Source of the DNA: Mesorhizobium sp.
GTDB taxonomy: Bacteria > Pseudomonadota > Alphaproteobacteria > Rhizobiales > Rhizobiaceae
DNA: 60,856 nt
Assembly: GCA_004020365.1 (NCBI GenBank)
Contig: SAQR01000042.1
Location: forward strand, 1 to 60,856
Direction: 5' to 3'
Position 1 is the stretch's first letter. Every line of letters starts with the position of its first letter. The position numbers and the translations under genes are program-made. Below the pieces are notes generated by a model. That model ran no database searches. It saw only the letters and a program-made list of their open reading frames with translations, and was not told where the DNA came from. This document shows positions 48,022-58,831 of this stretch, one piece after another.

Positions 48022-48039
48022 TCGTTTGCTGGGAAGGCC

Positions 48040-48233
48040 TTGGGTTCCTCGCCCCCACGGAAGTGGGGGAGAGGTGGCCGCGAAGCGGCCGGAGAGGGGG
48101 CCTGCGCAATCAGACGAAAAGAAAGCCCGTGTCGGGCGTATGAAAAGACGTTCAAGGCTGGGTGTGCCGATTTCCCCTCTCCGTCTCGGCTTCGCCGAGC
48201 CACCTCTCCCCGCAAGCGGGGCGAGGAACCCAA
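48040..48233. repeat. Composite palindromic repeat with covarying hairpins
   Basis: Two copies of one repeat face each other around a central unrelated segment. The arms ttgggttcctcgccc (48040-48054) and gggcgaggaacccaa (48219-48233) are exact complements. Inside, the hairpins differ between copies but keep pairing: ggccgc-ttc-style (gcggcc) on the left and ctcggc/gccgag on the right. Such compensation indicates selection for structure. The element fills the alaS-GST gap. Confidence 0.85.
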
Positions 48234-48264
48234 GTCCTGCCAGGTCGCCGTGTCTCGCAGCGGT

Positions 48265-48891
48265 TCATTCAGCCTTTTCGGTCTTCGCAAAACTCTCCCG
48301 TCCGGCGATGCGAGCCCACCAGGCCTGGATATCGGCAAACTCGGCCAGCAGCTTCCGCCCCTCAGTGATCTTGACGAAATAGCCGATGATCGGCGCCGCG
48401 TGCAGATCGGTCAGCGTCAGTTGCTCGCCCAACAGCCATGGCCCCTCGGCCTTCAGCGATGAGAGCGCCTTAAGCGTCGTTCTCGCCTGCAGAAGCCCAT
48501 TGGCCATCAAAGCCTCGTCGGGCGTCGTCTTTTCCAGCCGCTCGACGGCGACATCCCAGACCATGGCTCGATAGGCATAGGCGTCGAGCATGCCGATGAT
48601 CTGGTTCATGCGCGCGCGAGGCCGGGCTTCGACCGGTTGCAATGCCGGGCCGTCGAACGCTTCGTCGGCATAGCGGATGATCGCGCTGGTCTCGTGGAGG
48701 CGGAACCCGTCATGCTCGAAGGCCGGGATGCGGCCGAACGGCTGATGGTCGAAATACCAGCGGGGAATGCCGTCCGCCGCAAAGATGTCGACCGGCACAA
48801 GTTCGTAGCCGATGCCTTTTTCCTCGAGTGCGAGGCGGACGATGCGCACATAGACGCTGTAGTCCGCCCCGTAGACGATGGGTTTGCTCAT
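48265..48891 (-). CDS. Glutathione S-transferase family protein
   Basis: A 208-residue protein with an N-terminal thioredoxin-like domain (SKPIVYGADYSVYVRIVRLA, then the glutathione-binding GRIPAFEHDGFRLHETSAII) and an all-helical C-terminal domain. Catalytic residue is probably Tyr or Ser in YSVYV. Substrate unknown. The start at 48891 is chosen; an earlier frame to 48963 overlaps icd and is not credible. It lies eight bases downstream of icd on the same strand. Confidence 0.86.
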   Translation of the reverse strand: MSKPIVYGADYSVYVRIVRLALEEKGIGYELVPVDIFAADGIPRWYFDHQPFGRIPAFEHDGFRLHETSAIIRYADEAFDGPALQPVEARPRARMNQIIGMLDAYAYRAMVWDVAVERLEKTTPDEALMANGLLQARTTLKALSSLKAEGPWLLGEQLTLTDLHAAPIIGYFVKITEGRKLLAEFADIQAWWARIAGRESFAKTEKAE

Positions 48892-48899
48892 GACGCTGG

Positions 48900-50111
48900 T
48901 CAGGCCATCGCCTTCTGCAGATTCTCGTCGATCTTGTCGAGGAAACCGGTGGTCGAAAGCCATGGCTGGTCGGGACCGATCAGCAGCGACAGATCCTTGG
49001 TCATGAAGCCGGCCTCGACGGTCTGGATGCAGACTTTTTCCAGCGTCTCGGCAAAACGCATCAGCTCGGCATTGTCGTCGAGTTTTGCGCGGTGCGCCAG
49101 GCCGCGTGTCCAGGCGAAGATCGAGGCGATCGAATTGGTCGAGGTTTCCTCGCCCTTCTGGTGCTGCCGATAGTGACGGGTGACGGTGCCGTGCGCCGCC
49201 TCCGCCTCCACCGTCTTGCCGTCCGGCGTCATCAGCACCGAGGTCATCAGGCCGAGCGAGCCAAAACCTTGCGCCACCGTGTCCGACTGCACGTCGCCAT
49301 CATAGTTCTTGCAGGCCCAGATATAGCCGCCCGACCATTTCAGGCTGGAGGCAACCATGTCGTCGATCAGCCGGTGCTCGTACCAGAGCTTCTTGGATTT
49401 GAACTCGGCTTCGAACTCTGCCTCGTAGACTTCCTGGAAAATGTCCTTGAAGCGGCCGTCATAGGCCTTGAGGATGGTGTTCTTGGTCGAGAGGTAGACC
49501 GGGTAGTTGCGCAGCAGGCCGTAATTGAGCGAGGCGCGGGCGAATTCACGGATCGACTCGTCGAGATTGTACATGGCCATGGCGACGCCGGCGGCCGGCG
49601 CATCGAACACGTCATGCTCGATCATCTTGCCGTCCTCGCCGACGAACTTGATCGTCAGCTTGCCCTTGCCGGGGAAGCGGAAGTCGGTGGCGCGGTACTG
49701 GTCGCCGAAGGCATGACGGCCGACGATGATCGGCTTGGTCCAGCCGGGCACCAGCCGCGGCACGTTCTTCATGATGATCGGCTCGCGAAAGATGGTGCCG
49801 CCGAGGATGTTGCGGATGGTGCCGTTCGGCGACTTCCACATCTTCTTCAGCCCGAATTCCTCGACACGCTGCTCGTCGGGCGTGATCGTCGCGCATTTCA
49901 CGCCGACGCCATGTTTTTTGATCGCATTGGCCGAATCGATGGTCACCTGGTCGTTGGTGGCGTCGCGGTGCTCGATGCCGAGGTCGTAATATTCAAGCTT
50001 GAGGTCGAGATAGGGGTGGATCAGCTTGTCCTTGATGAACTGCCAGATGATGCGGGTCATCTCGTCGCCGTCGAGTTCGACGACCGGGTTCGCCACCTTG
50101 ATCTTCGCCAT
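48900..50111 (-). CDS. icd: NADP-dependent isocitrate dehydrogenase
   Basis: A 403-residue TCA-cycle enzyme oxidizing isocitrate to 2-oxoglutarate. It starts [20 protein letters not shown] and contains [20 protein letters not shown], the substrate segment [19 protein letters not shown] and [20 protein letters not shown]. It is of the eukaryote-like homodimeric type found in alphaproteobacteria. Length and residues look intact. Confidence 0.96.
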   Translation of the reverse strand: MAKIKVANPVVELDGDEMTRIIWQFIKDKLIHPYLDLKLEYYDLGIEHRDATNDQVTIDSANAIKKHGVGVKCATITPDEQRVEEFGLKKMWKSPNGTIRNILGGTIFREPIIMKNVPRLVPGWTKPIIVGRHAFGDQYRATDFRFPGKGKLTIKFVGEDGKMIEHDVFDAPAAGVAMAMYNLDESIREFARASLNYGLLRNYPVYLSTKNTILKAYDGRFKDIFQEVYEAEFEAEFKSKKLWYEHRLIDDMVASSLKWSGGYIWACKNYDGDVQSDTVAQGFGSLGLMTSVLMTPDGKTVEAEAAHGTVTRHYRQHQKGEETSTNSIASIFAWTRGLAHRAKLDDNAELMRFAETLEKVCIQTVEAGFMTKDLSLLIGPDQPWLSTTGFLDKIDENLQKAMA

Positions 50112-50329
50112 GGAAAGAATGCCTCATTGTTGGGGATCGGGACGGCCTTGCCCGCATGGTTTTGGCCGGGGATGCGGCCCGTATATCAAAGCATTTTTGG
50201 CCGCGCAAACGGCGATCCGCGCCAGCGGGCTCGGCCCTGGCTTCGGGCGTCGCTTGCCAAAGCTTCATTTTCGCGGCCGGATGTGTCAGGGGACGCTGAA
50301 ATGCCGCAAACAGCAGTTCATAGACAATC

Positions 50330-51181
50330 ATGCAAGCCAGCAACGACATCCCTCCTGCCAACGGCCCGGCGATCATCCTGGTCGAGCCGCAGCTCGGCGA
50401 AAACATCGGCATGGTCGCGCGCGCCATGGCGAATTTCGGTCTGTCCGAACTGCGCCTCGTCAATCCGCGCGACGGCTGGCCGAGCGAAAAGGCGCGCGCT
50501 GCCGCGAGCCGCGCCGACCATGTCATCGATGCCGCCAGAGTGTTCGACGATCTGGCCTCGGCGGTTGCCGACCTGAACTTCGTCTTCGCCACCACGGCGC
50601 GGGCGCGAGACAATTTCAAGCCGGTGCGTGGACCGGTCGAGGCGGGCAGGGCGCTGAGAGCCCGACAGCGATCCGGACAGCGCACCGGCATCCTGTTCGG
50701 CCGCGAGCGGTTCGGGCTCTATAATGACGAGGTCGGCCTCGCCGACGAGATCGTCACCTTCCCGGTCGATCCTGCCTTCTCCTCGCTCAACATCGCCCAG
50801 GCCGCCCTGCTGATGTCCTATGAATGGATGAAGTCCGGCCTAGAAGATGAGACCAAAACCAATTTTGCCAGCCCCGAAATGATGCCGGCGACCAAGGCAC
50901 AATTGCATGGCCTGTTCGCTTATCTGGAAGGCGCGCTGGAAGCGCGCGGCTATTTCCGCCCGGCGGCGAAGAAGCCGAAAATGGTCGACAATCTGCGCGC
51001 GGTGCTGACGCGCGCCGGCTTCGCCGAGCCGGAGCTCAAGGTGCTGCGCGGCATAATATCATCGCTGGACAGGTTTTCGCCGGCCATGCCGCGCGGCGAC
51101 GGATCGCCGGGCGATGATCCAAGGCGGCTTCCGGCAGCGGCGGCGCGCGCCGCCAAGGCGACCGACAAGGACCAGGCGTAG
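50330..51181 (+). CDS. trmJ: SpoU/TrmJ-family tRNA/rRNA methyltransferase
   Basis: A 283-residue SPOUT enzyme. The N-terminal pattern PAIILVEPQLGENIGMVARA with NFGLSELRLVNPRDGWPSEK is that of TrmJ-type 2'-O-methyltransferases. The knot region contains TGILFGRERFGLYNDEV and SSLNIAQAALLMSYEW. It likely methylates a tRNA nucleoside at position 32. It is divergent from icd over a 218-bp promoter region. Symbol by similarity. Confidence 0.83.
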   Translation: MQASNDIPPANGPAIILVEPQLGENIGMVARAMANFGLSELRLVNPRDGWPSEKARAAASRADHVIDAARVFDDLASAVADLNFVFATTARARDNFKPVRGPVEAGRALRARQRSGQRTGILFGRERFGLYNDEVGLADEIVTFPVDPAFSSLNIAQAALLMSYEWMKSGLEDETKTNFASPEMMPATKAQLHGLFAYLEGALEARGYFRPAAKKPKMVDNLRAVLTRAGFAEPELKVLRGIISSLDRFSPAMPRGDGSPGDDPRRLPAAAARAAKATDKDQA

Positions 51182-51307
51182 GACGAAGGCTCTGGTCGTA
51201 ACCGAATGTTATTTGGTGTGGTTCATCATCCCAAGATGATGGATCACGGATGTATGACCATCTTCCCGCCGCGGGCCGCAGCCTTCCTCCGCCTTCTCCT
51301 GTAGACG

Positions 51308-52126
51308 ATGACAATGACCGATCCTTCAAGCATCCGCCCGATCCTGATGTTCGATTCCGGCATCGGCGGCCTGACGGTGCTGCGCGAAGCGCGGGTGCTG
51401 ATGCCCGATCGCCGCTTCGTCTATGTCGCCGACGACGCGGCTTTCCCTTATGGGGCTTGGGAGGAAGCGGCCCTGAGGGCACATGTGCTGGAGCTGTTCG
51501 GCAAACTGCTCGACCGTTTTTCGCCGGCCATTTCGGTCATCGCCTGCAATACCGCCTCGACGCTGGTCATCGAGGCGTTGCGCGAAAGATTTCCCGGTCA
51601 TCCTTTCGTCGGCACGGTGCCGGCGATCAAGCCGGCGGCGGAACGCACGCGCTCGGGCCTGGTTTCGGTGCTGGCGACGCCCGGCACCGTCAAGCGCCAG
51701 TATACCCGCGACCTGATCGGTAAATGGGCGCAGAAATGCCATGTCCGCCTGGTTGGCAGCGACCGTCTGGCGGGACTGGCCGAGGTCTATATGCGCGATG
51801 GCTTTGTCGATGAAGAGGCGGTGCGTGCCGAGATCGCGCCATGCTTCGTCGAACATGACGAACTGCGGACCGACATCGTCGTGCTTGCCTGCACCCACTA
51901 TCCCTTTCTGGCCAATCGCATGCGCAAGACGGCACCCTGGCCGGTCGATTGGCTCGATCCCGCCGAGGCGATCGCACGGCGGGCGCTCTCGCTGCTCGCG
52001 GGCACCGAGGCCAGCCACCGCGGCGAGGCGTTGCCGGAAGGCGCCGACCTTGCTGTCTTCACCTCGAAGCGGGTCGATTTCCCGACTCGCCGCCTGATGC
52101 AGGGGTTTGGGCTGGCGATTTCCTGA
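51308..52126 (+). CDS. murI: Glutamate racemase
   Basis: A 272-residue cofactor-independent racemase making D-glutamate for peptidoglycan. The two catalytic cysteines are in [14 protein letters not shown] and [12 protein letters not shown], and the N-terminal [14 protein letters not shown] is typical. The ATG at 51308 gives a normal length. Confidence 0.94.
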   Translation: MTMTDPSSIRPILMFDSGIGGLTVLREARVLMPDRRFVYVADDAAFPYGAWEEAALRAHVLELFGKLLDRFSPAISVIACNTASTLVIEALRERFPGHPFVGTVPAIKPAAERTRSGLVSVLATPGTVKRQYTRDLIGKWAQKCHVRLVGSDRLAGLAEVYMRDGFVDEEAVRAEIAPCFVEHDELRTDIVVLACTHYPFLANRMRKTAPWPVDWLDPAEAIARRALSLLAGTEASHRGEALPEGADLAVFTSKRVDFPTRRLMQGFGLAIS

Positions 52127-52187
52127 TATCTGGGAACATCACCCTGACCGGTGCGTTTTCTCTCATTGCAAGACGGGAGAAACGATC

Positions 52188-52376
52188 ATGCCAGCCACAT
52201 CAAAGGCCCAGCAGAAAGCCGCCGGAGCGGCATTGTCCGCCAAGCGTGGCGAGACCAAGAAGAGCGAGCTCAAAGGCCCTTCGAAGGGAATGTACAAATC
52301 GATGAGCGAAAAGCAGCTCGAGGAATTCGCCGAGACCAAGCGCAAGGGCCTGCCGGAGAAGAAATCGAAACACTAG
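52188..52376 (+). CDS. DUF3008 family small basic protein
   Basis: A 62-residue lysine-rich protein, MPATSKAQQKAAGAALSAKR at its start and EKQLEEFAETKRKGLP near its end, matching DUF3008. Function unknown; related proteins are often stress-induced. The start at 52188 follows GGGAGAAAC. Longer frames overlap murI and are rejected. Confidence 0.8.
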   Translation: MPATSKAQQKAAGAALSAKRGETKKSELKGPSKGMYKSMSEKQLEEFAETKRKGLPEKKSKH

Positions 52377-52731
52377 CCGCTCGTCCCCACCCGAGGTCGG
52401 TTCCATAGCTGGATCGCCGCGGTCCAGCACACATCGCGCGGGTACGGCGGCGTATCGGCTGCCATCGACGCCAGCTAGCTTGACACCAGTTAAATCTCCG
52501 TCTAATCAGCCCACCAACACCGGGCGGCAACGTCCGGTGGTTTCTTTATGTGCGCAAGACGTTTGGGAAGCATTCTTCCCGAAATCTTGTTTAGAATGAC
52601 GTGTCCCGTGGGTTTTCCGCCGCGTTGCGTGGGAGAACCCTGTCAGGTCCCGAAAACGGGGGCCAGAGGAGGGCGCGTTTCCTTCACCCGGACCATGAGG
52701 TTCCGGGTATATCTTTTTGAAAGGGAATGCG
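52377..52731. other. Intergenic region carrying a weak terminator and the rpsD promoter
   Basis: A 355-bp gap. A small hairpin (caccgg at 52518-52523, ccggtg at 52534-52539) followed by gtttctttat could end the DUF3008 transcript. The remaining sequence up to 52731 should contain the rpsD promoter and leader. No credible gene or RNA motif was recognised, although ribosomal protein leaders can be structured. Confidence 0.45.
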
Positions 52732-53349
52732 ATGAGCAAGCGCGAATCCGCGAAATACAAGATCGACCGCCGTCTCGGCGAAAACATCTGGGGCCGCCCA
52801 AAATCCCCGGTCAACAAGCGCGAATACGGTCCCGGCCAGCACGGCCAGCGCCGCAAGGGCAAGCTTTCCGATTTCGGCCTGCAGCTGCGTGCCAAGCAGA
52901 AGCTGAAGGGTCACTACGGCGACGTCTCGGAAAAGCAGTTCCGCAAGGTCTATGAAGAGGCGAACCGCCGCAAGGGCGACACCTCGGAGAACCTGATCGG
53001 CCTGCTCGAGTCGCGTCTCGACGCGGTCGTCTACCGCGCCAAGTTCGTGCCGACCATTTTTGCCGCTCGCCAGTTCGTCAATCACGGCCACATCAACGTC
53101 AACGGCAAGCGCGTCAACATCGGCTCATACCGCTGCAAGCCGGGCGATGTCATCGAAGTGCGCGAAAAGTCGAAGCAGCTGGTGATCGTCCTGGAATCGG
53201 TAGGCCTGGCCGAGCGTGACGTGCCGGATTACATCGAGGTCGACCACAACAAGATGACCGCGACCTTCGGGCGCATCCCCGGCCTGTCGGATGTGCCCTT
53301 CGCCGTGCAGATGGAACCGAACCTGGTCGTCGAATTCTATTCGCGCTGA
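52732..53349 (+). CDS. rpsD: 30S ribosomal protein S4
   Basis: A 205-residue ribosomal protein with the S4 RNA-binding domain ([20 protein letters not shown] and [20 protein letters not shown]). The start [20 protein letters not shown] follows AAAGGGAATG. Complete and normal. Confidence 0.98.
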   Translation: MSKRESAKYKIDRRLGENIWGRPKSPVNKREYGPGQHGQRRKGKLSDFGLQLRAKQKLKGHYGDVSEKQFRKVYEEANRRKGDTSENLIGLLESRLDAVVYRAKFVPTIFAARQFVNHGHINVNGKRVNIGSYRCKPGDVIEVREKSKQLVIVLESVGLAERDVPDYIEVDHNKMTATFGRIPGLSDVPFAVQMEPNLVVEFYSR

Positions 53350-53376
53350 TCGATTTCTTCATCTGCGACATCATCG

Positions 53377-53405
53377 AAGGCCGCCCTCGAGGCGGCCTTT
53401 TCTAT
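53377..53405 (+). terminator. Rho-independent terminator after rpsD
   Basis: A perfect nine-base stem (aaggccgcc/ggcggcctt) with a five-base loop lies 28 bases after the rpsD stop, followed by ttttct. It is a textbook-like terminator. Confidence 0.88.
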
Positions 53406-53413
53406 TGGGCTCC

Positions 53414-53435
53414 TGAAAATCGATTTCGATTTTCG
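53414..53435. repeat. AT-rich hairpin between rpsD and ttcA
   Basis: The arms gaaaatcg and cgattttc pair around a four-base loop, 10 bases after the rpsD terminator and before ttcA. It may be a protein-binding palindrome or part of a short repeat; nothing fixes its role. Confidence 0.5.
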
Positions 53436-53488
53436 GGCCGATGCGCTAATCCGGGCGGCAACAAAAGACCTTTTGGGGCCGCCGCGCC

Positions 53489-54367
53489 ATGAACATGCTG
53501 TCAGAAACAATCGAACCGATCGCTGATGCCGCAGGCGGCTTTCATCCGCTGTTTGCCGACGTGCCGTCCTCCGTCGAATTCAACAAGCTGCGCAAGCGGC
53601 TGCTGCGTCTCGCCCGTCAGGCGATCGACGATTTTTCGATGGTCAGGCCCGGCGATCGCTGGCTGGTCGCCTTGTCCGGCGGCAAGGATTCCTACGGCCT
53701 GCTGGCGTTGCTGCTCGACCTCAAATGGCGCGGGCTGCTGCCAGTCGACCTGTTGGCCTGCAATCTCGACCAGGGCCAGCCGAACTTTCCGAAACACATT
53801 CTGCCCGATTATCTCAACGCATACGCCATTCCGCACCGCATCGAATATCAGGACACCTATTCGGTGGTGACCCAAAAACTTCCCCAGGGCAGCACCTATT
53901 GTTCGCTGTGCTCGCGGCTCAGGCGCGGCCATCTCTACCGCATCGCGCGCGAGGAGGGCTGCTCGGCTTTGGTGCTCGGCCACCACCGCGAAGACATTCT
54001 CGAAACCTTTTTCATGAACCTGTTGCATGGCGGACGCCTCGCCGCCATGCCGCCAAAACTGCTCAACGACGACGGCGACGTCATGGTGCTGCGGCCGCTC
54101 GCCTATTGCGCCGAGGCCGATCTCGAAAAATTCGCCGGCGCCATGAAGTTCCCGATCATCCCGTGCGATCTGTGCGGCAGCCAGGACGGCTTGCAGCGCA
54201 ATGCGATGAAGGCGATGCTCGACGACCTGGAAAAGCGCATGCCCGGCCGTAAGGACACGATGATCCACGCCATGACCAATGTGCGGCTTTCGCATCTGCT
54301 CGACAGAAAGCTGTTCGATTTCGCTGCCCTCAACGAAACCCTTGCACGGCAAGCCGATGACATTTGA
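53489..54367 (+). CDS. ttcA: tRNA 2-thiocytidine biosynthesis protein TtcA
   Basis: A 292-residue PP-loop tRNA thiolase. The ATP motif is [16 protein letters not shown] (about 60-75); the cluster and sulfur cysteines are in [11 protein letters not shown] and CDLCGSQ. It thiolates cytidine 32 in some tRNAs and uses an iron-sulfur cluster. The stop overlaps the start of the next gene by 11 bases. Confidence 0.92.
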   Translation: MNMLSETIEPIADAAGGFHPLFADVPSSVEFNKLRKRLLRLARQAIDDFSMVRPGDRWLVALSGGKDSYGLLALLLDLKWRGLLPVDLLACNLDQGQPNFPKHILPDYLNAYAIPHRIEYQDTYSVVTQKLPQGSTYCSLCSRLRRGHLYRIAREEGCSALVLGHHREDILETFFMNLLHGGRLAAMPPKLLNDDGDVMVLRPLAYCAEADLEKFAGAMKFPIIPCDLCGSQDGLQRNAMKAMLDDLEKRMPGRKDTMIHAMTNVRLSHLLDRKLFDFAALNETLARQADDI

Positions 54368-55184
54368 CGATACCGCGATCGACTGGCTGGCCAAGCTGCT
54401 GTCCGACGCTGCCATTGCCGAGATCATGCCGCGCTTTCGCCGGCTGGATGAGGGCGACGTCCGCCAGAAGACCTCGGCAGCCGATCTGGTGACGGAGGCC
54501 GATGTGAGTGCCGAGCGGCTCATCACCGTCAGGCTGCGTGAGCGCTACCCCCAGGCGATGATCGTCGGCGAGGAGGCCTGCTCTGACGACCCGGCGTTGC
54601 TCCAGGGCCTCGGCGAAGCCGATCTTGCCTTTGTCATCGATCCCGTCGACGGCACTTTCAATTTCGCCTCAGGCGTGCCGCTGTTCGGCGTCATGCTTGG
54701 CGTCGTGGTGAAGGGCGAGACCGTCGCCGGCATCATCCACGATCCCATCGGCAAGGACTGGCTGATCGGCGCCAGGGGTGCTGGCAGCCACATACGGCAT
54801 GCGCATGGCACTTTGGAGAAGGTGCATGTCGCCGAGCCTGCGCCGATCTCGCAAATGACCGGCGCGGTTTCCTGGCAATACATGCCCGAGCCAGAACGGT
54901 CACGGCTGGCGCGCAACCAGACGAAATCCTTGTCGCAATTCGGCTATCGCTGCGCGGCACACGAATACCGCCTGCTGGCGAGCGGCCACGCCCACTTCGT
55001 CGTCTACAACAAACTGATGCCGTGGGATCACCTGGCCGGTGTGCTGATCCATGCCGAGGCAGGTGGTTATGCGGCGCGTTTCGACGGCAGCGCCTATCGG
55101 CCTTCGCATGTCGGCGGTGGCCTTCTTGTCGCACCGGACGAAGCAAGCTGGCGCGAATTGCGCCGGGAACTCTGGGCGGAATAG
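54357..55184 (+). CDS. Inositol monophosphatase family protein
   Basis: A 275-residue Mg-dependent phosphatase. Metal motifs are [19 protein letters not shown] and a C-terminal [18 protein letters not shown]. Substrate could be inositol phosphate, histidinol phosphate or similar; the family does not decide. The ATG at 54357 lies inside the end of ttcA, so the two genes are translationally coupled. Confidence 0.87.
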   Translation: MTFDDTAIDWLAKLLSDAAIAEIMPRFRRLDEGDVRQKTSAADLVTEADVSAERLITVRLRERYPQAMIVGEEACSDDPALLQGLGEADLAFVIDPVDGTFNFASGVPLFGVMLGVVVKGETVAGIIHDPIGKDWLIGARGAGSHIRHAHGTLEKVHVAEPAPISQMTGAVSWQYMPEPERSRLARNQTKSLSQFGYRCAAHEYRLLASGHAHFVVYNKLMPWDHLAGVLIHAEAGGYAARFDGSAYRPSHVGGGLLVAPDEASWRELRRELWAE

Positions 55185-55198
55185 GCCGTTTGGCATAG

Positions 55199-55291
<93 letters not shown>

Positions 55292-55316
55292 TCGCCGCCG
55301 ATGCGGAGACAAGACC

Positions 55317-56495
55317 ATGCGTTATCTCGAACACGCCGAACCGGTCATCACGCTTACTGCCGGGCCGGTGAACGCCTATCCTGACGTGCTGCGTGGCCTT
55401 GGCCGCACCGTGCTCTACGATCACGACCCGGCGTTCCAGCTCTTTTACGAACGTGTGGTCGAGAAGGCGCAGAAGGCGATGCGGCTGTCGAGCAAGCCTG
55501 TCATTCTGCATGGCGAGCCGGTGCTTGGCCTGGAGGCGGCGGCAGCCTCCCTGATCACGCCCGACGACGTCGTGCTCAACCTTGCCTCGGGAGTCTACGG
55601 CAAGGGGTTTGGCTATTGGGCGAAGCGCTATTCGCCGCATCTGCTCGAAATCGAGGTGCTCTATAACGAGGCGATCGACCCGCAGGCGGTTGCGGCAATT
55701 CTGGAAGCGCATCCGGAAATCAGCATCGTTTCCGTCTGCCATCACGAAACGCCATCGGGCACTATCAACCCGATCGACGCCATCGGCGCGCTGGTTTCGG
55801 GGCATGGCGCCTATCTGATCGTCGACGCCGTTTCGTCCTTCGGCGGTATGAAAACGCATCCGGAGGACTGCAAGGCCGACATTTATGTCACCGGCCCGAA
55901 CAAATGCCTTGGCGCGCCTCCCGGGCTGACGCTGATGGGCGTCAGCGAGCGGGCCTGGGCGAAAATGAAGGCCAATCCACAGGCGCCGCGCGCGTCAATG
56001 CTCAGCATCGTCGATTGGGAGCATGCGTGGTCGAGGGATAAGCCGTTTCCATTCACGCCGTCCGTCGCGCAGATGAACGGGCTCGACGTCGCGCTCGATC
56101 TCTACCTGAACGAGGGCCCGGCGGCGGTGTGGGCGCGCCATGCGCTCACCGCCAAGGCCATGCGCGCTGGCGTCGCCGGCATGGGGCTGTCGATCTGGGC
56201 GGCCAGCGACATCATAGCATCGCCGACCACGACCGCCGTCAGGACGCCCGAAGGCATCGACGAGGAGGCGCTTCGCCAGGCCGTGCGCGCCCGCTACGGC
56301 GTGGTGTTCTCGTCTGGCCGCGGCGAAACATTGGGCAAGCTGACGCGCATCGGCCATATGGGCCCGACGGCCCAGCCGATCTATGCGGTCGCGGCGCTGA
56401 CGGCACTTGGCGGCGCGATGAATTCCTTGGGCGAAAAGCTCGCGGTCGGCAAAGGCATCGATGCGGCGCTCGCCGTTATCGACGCCGACATCTGA
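55317..56495 (+). CDS. ppaT: Pyridoxamine-pyruvate transaminase (PLP-independent)
   Basis: A 392-residue aminotransferase of fold type I. The active-site lysine is K196 in DIYVTGPNKCLGAPPGLTL; the arginines contacting the substrate are R335 and R344 (SSGRGETLGKLTRIGHMGP) and E67 lies in VILHGEPVLG. These are each one residue below K197, R336, R345 and E68 of the Mesorhizobium loti enzyme, so the active site is conserved with one residue shift. It converts pyridoxamine plus pyruvate to pyridoxal plus alanine in vitamin B6 degradation. No other gene of that pathway is visible nearby. Confidence 0.88.
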   Translation: MRYLEHAEPVITLTAGPVNAYPDVLRGLGRTVLYDHDPAFQLFYERVVEKAQKAMRLSSKPVILHGEPVLGLEAAAASLITPDDVVLNLASGVYGKGFGYWAKRYSPHLLEIEVLYNEAIDPQAVAAILEAHPEISIVSVCHHETPSGTINPIDAIGALVSGHGAYLIVDAVSSFGGMKTHPEDCKADIYVTGPNKCLGAPPGLTLMGVSERAWAKMKANPQAPRASMLSIVDWEHAWSRDKPFPFTPSVAQMNGLDVALDLYLNEGPAAVWARHALTAKAMRAGVAGMGLSIWAASDIIASPTTTAVRTPEGIDEEALRQAVRARYGVVFSSGRGETLGKLTRIGHMGPTAQPIYAVAALTALGGAMNSLGEKLAVGKGIDAALAVIDADI

Positions 56496-56582
56496 AAGGA
56501 TCCATCCGCCGCGCTGATATCGATGGAGGCTTTCATCGAACAATTCGATTACATTTTGTCCGCGCGAAACCGGAAACTCGGG

Positions 56583-56984
56583 ATGAAACCTCGGTCCGCA
56601 ATTGTCGCCCTTACCCTTGCCCTGATTGCCGGGCCTGACGCGGCAACATCGCAGGAACGCGCCTGTCGCAGTCCCGAACCCGTCGACACCATAAACGAGA
56701 TGTTCTCTGCGATCGTCGCCTGCTGGGAGCCGCCGCCCGGAACCGCGGGCATGAGCCTGACGCTGCAGTTCTCAATTCGCCGAAACGGCACACTTATCGG
56801 CAAGCCCCGCGCCACTTACTCCCGTCTGGGGGATGACGGCAGCCTCAACCGGGCCTTCGTCGCCTCCGTGCTCGAGGCTCTCGACAAGGCTCTGCCACTG
56901 CCCGTTTCGGACAGCATGGGTGGAGCGATCGCAGGCCGTATGCTGTTCCCTCGCTTCACCGCAGCGCGCGAGGGTGAATCCTGA
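56583..56984 (+). CDS. Secreted TonB C-terminal-like small protein
   Basis: A 133-residue protein with a signal peptide (hydrophobic core SAIVALTLALIAG) and a mature part patterned like the TonB C-terminal domain: MSLTLQFSIRRNGTLIGKPR and ASVLEALDKALPLPV. There is no membrane anchor as in true TonB. It is probably periplasmic. The frame extends to 56523 but the start at 56583 gives a sensible signal peptide. Function unknown. Confidence 0.6.
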   Translation: MKPRSAIVALTLALIAGPDAATSQERACRSPEPVDTINEMFSAIVACWEPPPGTAGMSLTLQFSIRRNGTLIGKPRATYSRLGDDGSLNRAFVASVLEALDKALPLPVSDSMGGAIAGRMLFPRFTAAREGES

Positions 56985-56997
56985 ACCGCGTCCGGCA

Positions 56998-58242
56998 TTA
57001 AACCGGCGGGTTCTGCGGCTGGAAGAATTTGCCGCGCTCGGCGATCAGCACCATCACCAGTGCGGCAAGCGAAACGCTGCAGAATCCGGCGGCCAAGGGC
57101 GTCACCGTGCCGTTGAAGGCCTGGCCGATCAGCGTGCCGAGCACGCCACCGAGGAAGGTCTGCATGAAACCCAGAATGGACGACGCTGTCCCCGCCAATT
57201 GGCCGAGCGGCTCCATGGCGAGCGCGTTGAAATTCGCGCCGAGTGCGCCGAACGGGACCATCGTGCCGGCAAAGAAGGTGATGAAAAGCCAGAGCGGCAT
57301 TTTCATCTGGATGGAAACGACCAGCCAGGCGAGGCTGATGGCCAGAAACAAAAGCAGCGCGCTTTGCGACAGGCGGCGCATGCCGATGCGTCCGACAAGG
57401 CGCGAATTCAGATAACTCGAAAAGGAGAGCACGCCGGCGATTCCTGCGAAAATCACCGGGAATATCTCGCCGACTTTGAACACATCGACGTAGATCTGCT
57501 GCGCCGAGTTGATGAAGCCGAACATCGCGCCGAAGGCAAAAGTGCTGGCAAAGGCGTAGCAGAGCGCCACGCGATTGGTCAGCACGATGCGGAAACCGCC
57601 AAGGACTGATGATGCCGTCAGCGGCCGGCGATGTTCGGGACGCAGCGTTTCGGGCAGGCGCAGCAGCGACCAGGCCGAGACGATCAGCGCGCCCGCCGCC
57701 ATGGTGATGAAGATCACGTGCCAGGTCGCAAACAGCATAATGAACTGGCCGATGCCTGGCGCCACCACCGGAATGGCCATGAACACCATGAAGATCAGCG
57801 ACATGACTTCGGCCATGCGCCGGCCTTCGAAGGTGTCGCGCACGATCGAGACGGCGATGACGCGTGTGGCCGCGGCGCCGATGCCTTGCACCACCCGGCA
57901 CAGGATAAGCGTGGCGAATGTCGGGGCGATCGCCGCCGCACTCGCCGCTGCGACGTAGATGACCAGCCCGACGACGAGCGGTGCGCGGCGTCCGAAGCGG
58001 TCGGAGATCGGCCCGAAGAAAAGCTGCCCGCCGCCAAAGCCGAGAATATAGGCGGCAATCACATATTGGCGGTGGTTTTCATTTTCCACGCCCAGCGAGG
58101 CGCCGATTTGCTGCAGCGCCGGCAGCATGATGTCGATGGCCAGCGAGTTGAGCGCCATCAACGCCGCGCACAGCGCGATGAATTCCCAGCGCGGAATAGG
58201 CAAGGTATCCGCCTGTTGCTGCGCTTGTGCATGCTGATCCAC
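56998..58242 (-). CDS. MFS multidrug exporter, Bcr/CflA family
   Basis: A 414-residue membrane protein with about twelve hydrophobic segments. The family loop motif is GQLFFGPISDRFGRRAPLVV between segments 2 and 3, and the antiporter region VQGIGAAATRVIAVSIVRDT lies in segments 4 and 5. It likely exports drugs or metabolites against H+. The gene is convergent with the TonB-C-like gene and downstream of grxD on the same strand. Confidence 0.9.
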   Translation of the reverse strand: MDQHAQAQQQADTLPIPRWEFIALCAALMALNSLAIDIMLPALQQIGASLGVENENHRQYVIAAYILGFGGGQLFFGPISDRFGRRAPLVVGLVIYVAAASAAAIAPTFATLILCRVVQGIGAAATRVIAVSIVRDTFEGRRMAEVMSLIFMVFMAIPVVAPGIGQFIMLFATWHVIFITMAAGALIVSAWSLLRLPETLRPEHRRPLTASSVLGGFRIVLTNRVALCYAFASTFAFGAMFGFINSAQQIYVDVFKVGEIFPVIFAGIAGVLSFSSYLNSRLVGRIGMRRLSQSALLLFLAISLAWLVVSIQMKMPLWLFITFFAGTMVPFGALGANFNALAMEPLGQLAGTASSILGFMQTFLGGVLGTLIGQAFNGTVTPLAAGFCSVSLAALVMVLIAERGKFFQPQNPPV

Positions 58243-58264
58243 GGCAAAGTCCGATCTTCAAACG

Positions 58265-58287
58265 AAAAAGCGCCGGCGCACCGGCGC
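58265..58287 (-). terminator. Rho-independent terminator for the grxD transcript
   Basis: A seven-base stem (gcgccgg/ccggcgc) with a four-base loop is followed on the minus strand by a T-run (complement of aaaaa at 58265-58269). It lies 67 bp after grxD and before the exporter gene. Confidence 0.8.
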
Positions 58288-58353
58288 ATTCATTCGTCTT
58301 GTGTCCCGATACCGGGGAGATAATCAGCTTGGCGAAGTTGCCCTAAATGTTCG

Positions 58354-58689
<336 letters not shown>

Positions 58690-58831
58690 AGAGAATCCTT
58701 TCATGCCCGCGGGAGTCGGGCTCGAAACATCCCTTTCAAATAAACCCATAGGTTGCCTGAAACAAGACGTTTGCCGCCTCGTCACACAAATGGCGCAAAA
58801 TCCACGACCCAGGCACCTCAGCCCTCAAAGC

